This document shows, one piece after another, positions 1 through 6,652 of a stretch of DNA of 13,335 bases. Every line of letters starts with the position of its first letter. Position 1 is the first letter of the stretch. The translations under genes were made by a program, and so were the position numbers. The stretch is from an uncultured Aliiroseovarius sp. (GTDB lineage: Bacteria > Pseudomonadota > Alphaproteobacteria > Rhodobacterales > Rhodobacteraceae): NCBI GenBank assembly GCA_938023895.1, contig CALJDH010000167.1:1-13335 (forward strand), written 5' to 3'. The notes beneath the pieces were generated by a model that saw nothing but the letters and a program-made list of their open reading frames with translations, searched no databases and was not told the DNA's origin.

Positions 1-299
1 AGTCCGCGCAGCTCTTGCAGTCCTCCAAAACCGCCAACGCCATAATCGCCATCCACAGCATCGCCGTCCGCAGCCGCTTTTAAATCCCATCCGGGGCAGA
101 AGAACTTATCTCCTTCTGCGGTCAGAAGCGCCACGCGCAACTCGGGGTCGTCACGAAACGCGGTAAAGACATCGCCCATGATCCGGCTGGTGGCCAGATC
201 AATCGCATTGGCCTTGGGGCGATCCAGCGTGACCTCGAATACATGACCCTTGCGGGCTGTGCGGATAGGGCCGTCGGTCAGGTTTGTTAGGTCGGTCAT
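1..299 (-). CDS. caiD: Crotonobetainyl-CoA hydratase / carnitinyl-CoA dehydratase (CaiD-like), N-terminal 99 residues only
   Basis: The gene enters from the left edge, and only its first 99 codons are in the window. It belongs to the enoyl-CoA hydratase (crotonase) family. The visible part follows my memory of E. coli CaiD closely: [10 protein letters not shown] at about 25-34, a FRDDPxLRVA block at 48-57, then the oxyanion-hole stretch [10 protein letters not shown] at 70-79 and a GGFGGL segment near 89-94. That is far closer than a generic crotonase would be. The expected reaction is hydration of crotonobetainyl-CoA to L-carnitinyl-CoA. The second oxyanion loop and the catalytic glutamates lie outside the window and cannot be checked. 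The start ATG overlaps the stop of the upstream synthetase gene in an ATGA, and GGAGGAG lies 5 nt upstream, so the start is well supported. It is the last visible gene of the carnitine operon. A related crotonase with another betaine substrate is possible but less likely. Confidence 0.88.
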   Translation of the reverse strand, partial: MTDLTNLTDGPIRTARKGHVFEVTLDRPKANAIDLATSRIMGDVFTAFRDDPELRVALLTAEGDKFFCPGWDLKAAADGDAVDGDYGVGGFGGLQELRG

Positions 300-2323
300 G
301 TGTCTCCTCCGGTGCGGATCAGGGCGTCTGCGGCCACGGCGCGATCAGCCATGACCATAAGCGGGTTCACTTCAACTTCGGCCACGGGATTGGCCATCAC
401 ATAGGACTGGATTGCTTCAATTGCGTCCAGCACAGCGTTCATATCCGCTGGCGCAGCGCCGCGATAGCCTGCAAGCAAGGGCGCAATTCTCAACTGTTCA
501 AGCGCGGTGCGGATGTGCGCGCGGCTGGCAGGCACCAGCAAAGAACGGCTGTCATTCAGAATTTCCGTCAGTGTCCCCCCGGCAGCAAGGGTCAACACAT
601 AACCATGCGCCGGGTCGTGGGAAACGCCTACGAGTAGTTCGGCAAGTACTGCGGTGAGCATTTCTTCGACAAGGAAACTGTCGGTCGGCATGGCACGCGC
701 TGCGGTCTCGACCTGTGACGCACTGGACAGACCCAGTGCGACTGCCCCGGCTTCGGTCTTGTGTGCGATGCCTTCGCCTTTCAGAACAACAGGGAAGCCT
801 ACGTTGTCGGCGGCTTCTGCAGCGGCTTCGGGCGAGGTGGCTCGGTGCGCTTCGGGCACTCGCAGTCCAAACTGCGCCAGCGCAGATTTTGCTTCGGATT
901 CCGATAGTGTCGAACCCATGTCCGCAGGAGGCTCCAGAAACAGGGCATCTATGGTCCTCGGGGGTAGGTTTGCTGCCAGATCAATGGCCGCCATCGCCTC
1001 TTTCATCCCGGAAAATGGTACGATACCACGCGCCATCAGGCCTTGAGCGATGGCCTCGGGCATAGTGTCCGTAAGCGAGGCGAGAATGCCCATCGGGCGT
1101 CCCGTGGCGGTCATGGCCGCCTCGACAGTATCGATCACCAAGTCCCATTCAGCACCGTCGCAACGGTCCGAACGCGGGAAGTCCAAAACAACAATCCCGA
1201 GTGACAGGTCGCCTTGCAGCAGTGCGGTGAATGTCGCGGTCATGGCCGCTGCGTCGCCCCAAATATAGGTGTGGTAGTCTAACGGATTGGCAAGCGCGAC
1301 TTTCGGGCCGAGGGCTGCGCGCAGCCCGTCCGATTGGGTGGGCGAAAGGGGGGGGAAGTCGATCTGGCGGGCGTGAGCCGCGTCAGCCATCAAGCTGGCC
1401 TCGCCGCCTGAGCAAGAGGCCGAGGCAATGCGGTTTGAGCTAAGCGGGCCGGTGATATGCAAGAGCTTAAGCGCCTCGAGAAAGGCTGACAGATCGTCCA
1501 CTTGCCCGATGCCCAAGCGTCTTAAAAGCGCCAGCGCACCCGCGTCGCTGCCGGCAAGGGATGCCGTATGCGAGATCGTGGCGGCGCGCGCCTGATCCGA
1601 GCGTCCGACCTTTAACGCGACAATGGGTTTACCAAGCTCTGCCGCACGCTGCGCCAGCGCCTCGAACGCGCGCAGATCGCCGATCCCTTCAATATGCAGC
1701 CCTAGCGCGGTAACGCGGCTGTCTTCTAGCAATGCTTGCCCGATCTCGGCCAAGCCAGTTTGAGCCTGATTGCCCGCCGTGACCACATACGCCACGGGCA
1801 GGCCGCGCTTCTGCATGGTCAGGTTGATCGCGATGTTTGAGCTTTGAGTGATGATCGCCACGCCGCTCTCGCATCGCGTCGCGCCATGCTGATCGGGCCA
1901 CAGAGCGGCACCGTCCAGAAGGTTCAGAAGTCCGTAGCAGTTGGGGCCGATGATGGGCATGTCGCCCGCGGCATCCAGAAGCGCGTGCTCAAGGTCTGCA
2001 CCGTCACCAAGTTCGGCCTGCGCCTCGCGAAATCCCGAGGCAAAGCAGATCGCACCGCCCGCACCGGCGGCAGAAAGCGCTGCAATCGCCTCGATGGTCA
2101 CATTGCGGTTCACGCCGACAAAGCTCGCGTCCGGGGCCGAAGGCAGGGCTTCGATCGACGGGTAGGCGGGCAGTCCGCCCACCTCGGATTTCGTCGGGTG
2201 GACGGGCCAGATGTCGCCCTGAAAGCCCACTTTGCGGCATTGCTCGATCACATTGGCGCACCAGACACCACCGCCAATCACAGCGATGGAGCGTGGGCGG
2301 AAAAGCCGGTCCAGTCGGCTCAT
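296..2323 (-). CDS. ADP-forming acyl-CoA synthetase, probable gamma-butyrobetaine (or carnitine)--CoA ligase
   Basis: This 675-residue single-chain NDP-forming acyl-CoA synthetase has both subunit types fused. An N-terminal CoA-binding Rossmann domain starts with [10 protein letters not shown] at about 9-18. Succinyl-CoA-ligase-like domains follow, with GPNCYG at 126-131 and SHTASLAG at 251-258, where His252 is the expected phosphohistidine. The C-terminal ATP-grasp domain (about 475-675) has AHKTEAGAV at 520-528, a [11 protein letters not shown] segment and EVNPLMV near the end. The family makes acyl-CoA from acid, CoA and ATP, releasing ADP and phosphate. Its neighbours imply gamma-butyrobetaine, crotonobetaine or carnitine as substrate, but the sequence does not fix this. 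I use the ATG at 2323 rather than one 30 nt upstream: it gives the family's usual [17 protein letters not shown] start and sits 1 nt after the dehydrogenase stop. The gene's own stop overlaps the hydratase start by 4 nt. The E. coli cai system uses an AMP-forming CaiC and the CoA-transferase CaiB instead. Confidence 0.88.
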   Translation of the reverse strand: MSRLDRLFRPRSIAVIGGGVWCANVIEQCRKVGFQGDIWPVHPTKSEVGGLPAYPSIEALPSAPDASFVGVNRNVTIEAIAALSAAGAGGAICFASGFREAQAELGDGADLEHALLDAAGDMPIIGPNCYGLLNLLDGAALWPDQHGATRCESGVAIITQSSNIAINLTMQKRGLPVAYVVTAGNQAQTGLAEIGQALLEDSRVTALGLHIEGIGDLRAFEALAQRAAELGKPIVALKVGRSDQARAATISHTASLAGSDAGALALLRRLGIGQVDDLSAFLEALKLLHITGPLSSNRIASASCSGGEASLMADAAHARQIDFPPLSPTQSDGLRAALGPKVALANPLDYHTYIWGDAAAMTATFTALLQGDLSLGIVVLDFPRSDRCDGAEWDLVIDTVEAAMTATGRPMGILASLTDTMPEAIAQGLMARGIVPFSGMKEAMAAIDLAANLPPRTIDALFLEPPADMGSTLSESEAKSALAQFGLRVPEAHRATSPEAAAEAADNVGFPVVLKGEGIAHKTEAGAVALGLSSASQVETAARAMPTDSFLVEEMLTAVLAELLVGVSHDPAHGYVLTLAAGGTLTEILNDSRSLLVPASRAHIRTALEQLRIAPLLAGYRGAAPADMNAVLDAIEAIQSYVMANPVAEVEVNPLMVMADRAVAADALIRTGGDT

Positions 2324-2324
2324 C

Positions 2325-3485
2325 TTAGGCACCCAATGGCCGGAACAGGTCACGGCTGATGATGTGGCGCTGGATTTCCGATGTACCGTCCCAAATCCGT
2401 TCTACGCGGGCATCGCGCCAGAACCGTTCGATGGGGAAGTCGTCCATAAGCCCCATACCACCAAAGACCTGCAGGCTCGCGTCGGTTACACGGGCCAGCA
2501 TTTCAGAGGCATAGAGCTTGGCCGAGGCGATCTCGCGGTTGGCGGGCAGGTTTTGATCCAACCGCCACGCACCGGACAGGGTCAGCCAGTCGGCCGCATC
2601 GATCTCGGTGATCATATCGGCGATCTGGAAGCTGACGCCCTGAAACTTGGCGATGGGTTGGCCGAATTGCTTGCGATCGGCGGCGTATTCTAGCGCCAGA
2701 TCGAAACAACGACGCGCGCGGCCCACGCAGAAGGCGGCGACGGTCAGGCGGGTGGCATAGAGCCATTCGTTCATCACCGTAAAGCCGCCGTCAACTTCGC
2801 CCAGAACCTGCGCATCGGGCAGGCGGCAGTTGTCGAAATCGAGCACGTAGTTTTTGTAGCCGCGATGGCTGACGGACTTGTAGCCTTCGCGCACCTCAAA
2901 CCCCGGTGTGCCGCGATCGACTAGAAAACAGGTGATGCGTTTCTTTGGCCCTTTCGGCGTATCATCCACACCTGTCGCGATGAAAACAATAAAGAAATCA
3001 GCATGTTCCGCCCCGGAGATAAAGTGCTTTGACCCGTTTAGAACCCAATCGCCGCCATCGCGCACAGCGCTTGCTTTCATACCGCGTACGTCGGATCCGG
3101 CATCGGGTTCTGTCATCGCCAGCGCGTCCATCTTTTCGCCCCGCACGGCGGGCAGCAGGTAGCGGTCCCGCTGGTCGCCCTTGCAGGCCATCAGGATGTT
3201 CTGCGGCCGTCCGAAAAAATGCGTAAGCGCCATCGAGCCGCGGCCCAACTCACGTTCGACCAGCGTGAAATCAAGATGGGACAGACCCGCGCCCCCGACC
3301 TCTTCGGGGAAGTTACACGCATAGAAACCAAGGTCGACGACCTTTTGTTTTATCTCCATGCCCAGTTCGTGTGGCACCTGACCCGCACGCTCGACTTCGG
3401 CCTCGTGTGGGTAGATTTCATTTTCCACAAAAGATCGCACGGTCGAAACGATCATTTCTTGTTCTTCAGACAGTCCGAAGTGCAT
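2325..3485 (-). CDS. Acyl-CoA dehydrogenase, probable gamma-butyrobetainyl-CoA dehydrogenase
   Basis: A full-length 386-residue FAD-dependent acyl-CoA dehydrogenase, probably cytoplasmic. The N-terminal helical domain begins MHFGLSEEQE. The flavin- and substrate-binding signature AMTEPDAGSDV is at about 122-132, followed by NGSKHFISGA. The C-terminal helical domain contains DRKQFGQPIAKFQ, the FGGMGLMDDFPIERFWRD stretch and the terminal WDGTSEIQRHII block. In context it should oxidise gamma-butyrobetainyl-CoA to crotonobetainyl-CoA and pass electrons to ETF. The position of the usual catalytic glutamate in that last block (YEGT or WEGT in many members) is Asp366 here, and the alternative isovaleryl-type base position reads ATRL rather than xERL. 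The gene is preceded by AAGGAGA. Its ATG overlaps the stop of the carnitine dehydrogenase gene by one base (TAATG), so translational coupling is likely. The family call is firm; the substrate is inferred from neighbours. Confidence 0.9.
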   Translation of the reverse strand: MHFGLSEEQEMIVSTVRSFVENEIYPHEAEVERAGQVPHELGMEIKQKVVDLGFYACNFPEEVGGAGLSHLDFTLVERELGRGSMALTHFFGRPQNILMACKGDQRDRYLLPAVRGEKMDALAMTEPDAGSDVRGMKASAVRDGGDWVLNGSKHFISGAEHADFFIVFIATGVDDTPKGPKKRITCFLVDRGTPGFEVREGYKSVSHRGYKNYVLDFDNCRLPDAQVLGEVDGGFTVMNEWLYATRLTVAAFCVGRARRCFDLALEYAADRKQFGQPIAKFQGVSFQIADMITEIDAADWLTLSGAWRLDQNLPANREIASAKLYASEMLARVTDASLQVFGGMGLMDDFPIERFWRDARVERIWDGTSEIQRHIISRDLFRPLGA

Positions 3486-4885
3486 TAGGCGTCTCCTTTG
3501 GCATGAAGGGCGGCCAGCGCCTCGACCTTCGCTTCCACATCCGCACGGGGCGGGCAGGATTTGCGGGTATTCAGGTCAACGTGCAGCAGAAATTGGTCAC
3601 AGGTGGCCAGAAGCCCATCATCAGATGCGCGCTTCATCTCGTGCCAAAGGCGCAGCTTCTTGCCTTCGCCCAATGTCACGGAGGTATCAACATAAACCGC
3701 TTCGCCCGCGTGACATTCGTCAATGTACTTGATGTTTGTTTCCGCCGTGAAATAGCTGAGGCCCGAGGCGATGTATTCCGGATCGGCCCCAACATGGATC
3801 ATGACGCGGTCCGCAGCGTCCGAGAAGACCTGCCCATAGCGCCCTTCGTTCATATGACCGTTGTAGTCGGTCCAGTCGATTGGCACGTCGCGTGCGACCG
3901 TACGCATCGGGGTCTCATCCGCCATTGCAGGCCAAAGGTCAGCCTCGTGGTTCCGGATAACCCGACCCGCGCCCGAACCCTCACCACGAGCTTTCAGGGC
4001 GCGGAGCATCGAGACAAGGTTGTCATCGCGCAGGCGTTCCAGTTCGCGGATCGACAGGTGACCGGATTGGGCATCCGACTGGCCCGCGATCAGGTCCACC
4101 AGTTCGTCCGTAAACTCTGGCACGTCCATCAGTTTGGTCCACGGCCACAATAGGCAGGGGCCAAACTGCGCCATGAAATGTTTCATGCCGGCTTCACCAC
4201 CGGCCACGCGGTAGGTTTCAAACAAACCCATCTGTGCCCAGCGAAGGCCAAAGCCCATGCGAATGGCCTCGTCGATTTCCTCGGTCGTGGCGATGCCATC
4301 TTTGACCAGCCACAGCGCCTCGCGCCAGACGGCTTCTAGGAAACGGTCCGCGATATGGGCGTCGATTTCCTTGCGGACCTTCAGCGGGTACATCCCGATG
4401 CCTTTTAGGATGTCGGCCGCGCGGGTGCAGGTATCTGCGTCGCCAACCAATTCGATCAGCGGCAGAAGGTAGACCGGGTTGAACGGGTGGGCAACAATCG
4501 CACGCGCACCTTTTTCGTTCAGTTCCGAGGGCTTGAAGCCAGAAGTTGAAGAGCCGATGATGGCGGAATTCGGTGCAAGGGCCATCAGTTCGGCAAATAC
4601 GTTATGCTTAAGGTCAAGCCGTTCGGGCACGCTTTCCTGCACCCAGTCCGCGTCTGCAACCGCGTCGGCCAATTCAGCGTGATAGGTCAGCTTGCCTTCG
4701 GGGGGCAGTGCCGTTTCATAAAGCCCCGGAAGCGCACGGCGGGCGTTGGTGAGCACTTCGCTGATCTTGCGTTCAGCCTCGGGGTCCGGGTCGAACACAG
4801 CGACGTCCCAACCGTTCAAAAGGAAGCGCGCGGCCCATCCGCCGCCGATGACGCCACCACCAATGATTGCTGCTTTGTTTGTCAT
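3485..4885 (-). CDS. lcdH: Bifunctional L-carnitine 3-dehydrogenase / thioesterase fusion
   Basis: A 466-residue fusion. Residues 1 to about 315 resemble 3-hydroxyacyl-CoA dehydrogenase. They include a Rossmann fold with GGGVIGGGWAAR at 9-20, an acidic residue after the second strand (FDPD), the GSSTSG loop at 111-116, and AHPFNPVYLLPLIELVG with the His133-Glu145 pair expected in catalysis. Residues from about 326 to 466 form a hot-dog thioesterase domain with DWTDYNGHMNEGRY at 338-350, the 4HBT-type signature. The first half oxidises L-carnitine to 3-dehydrocarnitine with NAD+. The second half is expected to hydrolyse betainyl-CoA to glycine betaine, and probably carnitinyl-CoA as well. The same fusion is known in rhizobia, whereas Pseudomonas has separate CdhA and CdhB. 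The start codon directly abuts the SDR stop (TAAATG) with no clear ribosome binding site, which points to translation coupled to the upstream gene. Confidence 0.93.
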   Translation of the reverse strand: MTNKAAIIGGGVIGGGWAARFLLNGWDVAVFDPDPEAERKISEVLTNARRALPGLYETALPPEGKLTYHAELADAVADADWVQESVPERLDLKHNVFAELMALAPNSAIIGSSTSGFKPSELNEKGARAIVAHPFNPVYLLPLIELVGDADTCTRAADILKGIGMYPLKVRKEIDAHIADRFLEAVWREALWLVKDGIATTEEIDEAIRMGFGLRWAQMGLFETYRVAGGEAGMKHFMAQFGPCLLWPWTKLMDVPEFTDELVDLIAGQSDAQSGHLSIRELERLRDDNLVSMLRALKARGEGSGAGRVIRNHEADLWPAMADETPMRTVARDVPIDWTDYNGHMNEGRYGQVFSDAADRVMIHVGADPEYIASGLSYFTAETNIKYIDECHAGEAVYVDTSVTLGEGKKLRLWHEMKRASDDGLLATCDQFLLHVDLNTRKSCPPRADVEAKVEALAALHAKGDA

Positions 4886-5662
4886 TTACCCAACCAAACT
4901 TTCTGTATGTCCATCGACGGCCAAGGCTTGACCCGATATTTTTGAACTGGCGTCAGAGGCCAAGAAAAGCGCCGTATCCGCCAGATCGTCTGCTGTAACC
5001 CAAGTTTTCATTGCCACGCCGGTGACATAGCGTTCGCGCAATTCGTCCGGGTCAAGCCCGTGCGCTGTTGCTTCGCGTTCGATCACCCGTTCCATCCGGG
5101 GGCCTTCCACAGCACCGGGACAAAGCGCATTGACGCGGATGCCATAGGGGCCCAGTTCAGAGGCAAGCGTTTTCATAAGCCCGATCACGCCCCATTTGGC
5201 CGTCGCGTAGGGCGAACGCATGGGATAGCCCCAGAGACCCGCAGTGGACGACGTGAGAAGCATGCTTCCGCTGCCTTGTTCCTTCATGTGCCTCGCTGCC
5301 CAACCACAGGTCAGAAACGCGCCGTCCAAATTGGCGGATATACAAGCGCGCCAGTCCGACAGCGACAGATCCTCGATCGCTCCTGCCGGACCACCCGTAC
5401 CCGCATTGGCGCAAAGCATGTCCACGCCGCCCCAGTCGCGGTCCAATTGATCAAAAAGCACCTGCATTTCTTCGGGTTGGGTCACGTTGGCCGCAACCGA
5501 AACAACGCTGGGCAGGGCGCTTGCGGTTTCTGCCAACGCCTCTTCGTCCATGTCACAGATCGCGACTTGCGCTCCAGCGGCGTGAAAGCGGCGGGCGAAA
5601 CAAGCACCGATGCCACTTCCGCCGGCTGTGATCAGAACGCGTTTTCCCTTAAGCCCGTTCAT
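4886..5662 (-). CDS. Short-chain dehydrogenase/reductase of the carnitine operon, substrate unknown
   Basis: A 258-residue classical SDR. The cofactor motif is TAGGSGIG at 12-19, where TGxxxGIG is usual. An acidic residue ends beta-2 (CDMDE), suggesting NAD(H) preference. The structural NAG motif is at 86-88, Asn111 is present, and Ser139-Tyr152-xxx-Lys156 (YATAK) completes the catalytic set. The C-terminus ends SGQALAVDGHTESLVG, the common SDR sugar-binding-like end. The ATG at 5662 overlaps the BKACE stop (ATGA). The open frame runs 46 codons further upstream, but that part lies inside the BKACE gene in another frame and looks like antisense-type arginine-rich translation, so I reject it. 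There is no clear Shine-Dalgarno, again implying coupling. Possible roles are D-carnitine oxidation, 3-hydroxybutyrate/acetoacetate interconversion on the cleavage product, or oxidation of a hydroxyacyl-CoA intermediate. Sequence alone does not choose between them. Confidence 0.88.
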   Translation of the reverse strand: MNGLKGKRVLITAGGSGIGACFARRFHAAGAQVAICDMDEEALAETASALPSVVSVAANVTQPEEMQVLFDQLDRDWGGVDMLCANAGTGGPAGAIEDLSLSDWRACISANLDGAFLTCGWAARHMKEQGSGSMLLTSSTAGLWGYPMRSPYATAKWGVIGLMKTLASELGPYGIRVNALCPGAVEGPRMERVIEREATAHGLDPDELRERYVTGVAMKTWVTADDLADTALFLASDASSKISGQALAVDGHTESLVG

Positions 5663-6570
5663 ACAGGGGCTCGTTTGGTCAGGCCGAGCTTCTTGCGCAC
5701 CTCGTCGGGGCCGATAATCCGCGCGCCCATGCCTTCGATGATGCCGCGAGCGCGGGTCACAAGTTGTTCGTTGGTCGCCAACTCTCCCTTGCCTAGCCAC
5801 AGGTTGTCTTCCAGCCCCACGCGCACATTGCCACCTGCCAAAACCGTGGCAGCGACATAGGCCATTTGGTTGCGCCCAAGCCCAAAGGCCGAGAAGGTCC
5901 AGTCGTCCGGCACGTTGTTCACCATCGCCATGAGAGTGTTCAAATCATCCGGTGCGCCCCACGGAACGCCCATGCACAGCTGCACAAGCGCGTTTGGTTC
6001 CAAGACCCCTTCCTTCACCAGCTCTTTGGCGAACCACAGATGGCCGGTGTCGAAGGCCTCGATTTCGGGCTTCACGCCAAGGTCGGTCATCATCTGGCCC
6101 ATGGCGCGCAGCATGCCGGGCGTGTTGGTCATCACATAATCGGCTTCGGCAAAGTTCATCGTGCCGCAATCCAGCGTGCAGATCTCGGGCAGGCATTCGG
6201 CCACATGCGCGACGCGTTCTGCAGCTCCCACCATATCGGTTCCGGCCTCATTCACCGGGAGAGGGGCATCGGTCGGGCCAAAAGTGATGTCGCCGCCCAT
6301 CCCGGCGGTCAGGTTCAAAACCATGTCCACCTCGGCGTCACGAATGCGATCGGTGACCTCTCGGTAGAGCTTCAGATCACGCGAAGGGACACCGGTTTCG
6401 GGATCGCGCACGTGGCAGTGCACAACGGCGGCGCCCGCCTTGGCAGCCGCGATGGCGCTGTCGGCGATCTCTTTCGGGCTGCGCGGGACGTGTGGCGAGC
6501 GATCTTGGGTCGAGCCCGAGCCGGTCACGGCGCAGGTGATGAAAACGTCTCGGTTCATGGCAAGCGGCAT
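5659..6570 (-). CDS. cdhC: Beta-keto acid cleavage enzyme (BKACE), probable 3-dehydrocarnitine:acetyl-CoA cleavage enzyme
   Basis: A 303-residue BKACE/DUF849 (Kce-type) enzyme with a TIM-barrel fold. The zinc-binding HCHVRDP motif gives His51 and His53, and the third ligand should be Glu254 in VGLEDN near the C-terminus. Other family landmarks are ITCAVTGSG near the start, LNLTAGMGG at about 85-93, LDCGTMNF at 133-140, GVPWGAP at 201-207 and the long SAFGLGRNQM segment. In carnitine breakdown this enzyme condenses 3-dehydrocarnitine with acetyl-CoA, giving betainyl-CoA and acetoacetate. It is the first gene of the operon, and the dehydrogenase-thioesterase needed before and after its step is encoded two genes downstream. 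The ATG at 6570 is chosen over the one at 6558 because AGGAGG (6578-6583) lies 7 nt upstream. Other BKACEs act on different keto acids; the neighbourhood fixes the substrate. Confidence 0.92.
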   Translation of the reverse strand: MPLAMNRDVFITCAVTGSGSTQDRSPHVPRSPKEIADSAIAAAKAGAAVVHCHVRDPETGVPSRDLKLYREVTDRIRDAEVDMVLNLTAGMGGDITFGPTDAPLPVNEAGTDMVGAAERVAHVAECLPEICTLDCGTMNFAEADYVMTNTPGMLRAMGQMMTDLGVKPEIEAFDTGHLWFAKELVKEGVLEPNALVQLCMGVPWGAPDDLNTLMAMVNNVPDDWTFSAFGLGRNQMAYVAATVLAGGNVRVGLEDNLWLGKGELATNEQLVTRARGIIEGMGARIIGPDEVRKKLGLTKRAPV

Positions 6571-6652
6571 CTTGGTCCCTCCTGATGCGGAATTTTACCT
6601 GTTCATCACAGGGGGAATTGACGGATGCATCTGTGCGGAATTAGTTAGAAAT
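6571..6652. promoter_or_regulatory. Divergent promoter region of the carnitine operon and cdhR-like gene
   Basis: This 82-bp gap separates two divergent starts and must hold both promoters. The 9-mer TGCGGAATT occurs at 6586-6594 and 6634-6642, and a one-mismatch copy, TGCAGAATT, overlaps the cdhR start at 6654-6662. A further GGGAATT is at 6613-6619. On the minus strand a TAAAAT (6592-6597) could be a -10 box for the operon, and on the plus strand TTGACG (6618-6623) could be a -35. Neither has a convincing partner, as expected for promoters that need an activator. AGGAGG for the BKACE gene lies at 6578-6583. Confidence 0.6.
6598..6612. promoter_or_regulatory. Inverted repeat, candidate regulator-binding site
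   Basis: CCTGT and ACAGG form a perfect 5-bp inverted repeat with a 5-nt spacer, at the centre of the divergent promoter and just upstream of the possible minus-strand -10 box. The position suits an operator for the adjacent AraC-family regulator, but the arms are short and chance is a real alternative. Confidence 0.35.

Noticed and set aside
1844..2359. 171-residue plus-strand open frame
   Set aside because: It is antisense to the N-terminal CoA-binding domain of the synthetase, which has clear family motifs.
3371..4153. 260-residue plus-strand open frame
   Set aside because: It is antisense to the acyl-CoA dehydrogenase and LCDH-TE genes; long shadow frames are common in GC-rich coding DNA.
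5663..5800. 46-codon N-terminal extension of the SDR frame
   Set aside because: It lies inside the BKACE coding sequence in another frame, reads as arginine-rich shadow sequence, and the SDR Rossmann motif starts just after the ATG at 5662.
5060..5860. 266-residue plus-strand open frame
   Set aside because: It is antisense to the SDR and BKACE genes, with atypical composition and no motif.
5866..6585. 239-residue plus-strand open frame
   Set aside because: It is antisense to the strongly supported BKACE gene, is rich in His and Gly, and matches no recognisable domain.
6440..6652. Upstream extension of the cdhR-like frame
   Set aside because: It runs antisense through the start of the BKACE gene and adds nothing resembling a GlxA-family N-terminus; the ATG at 6653 gives family length.
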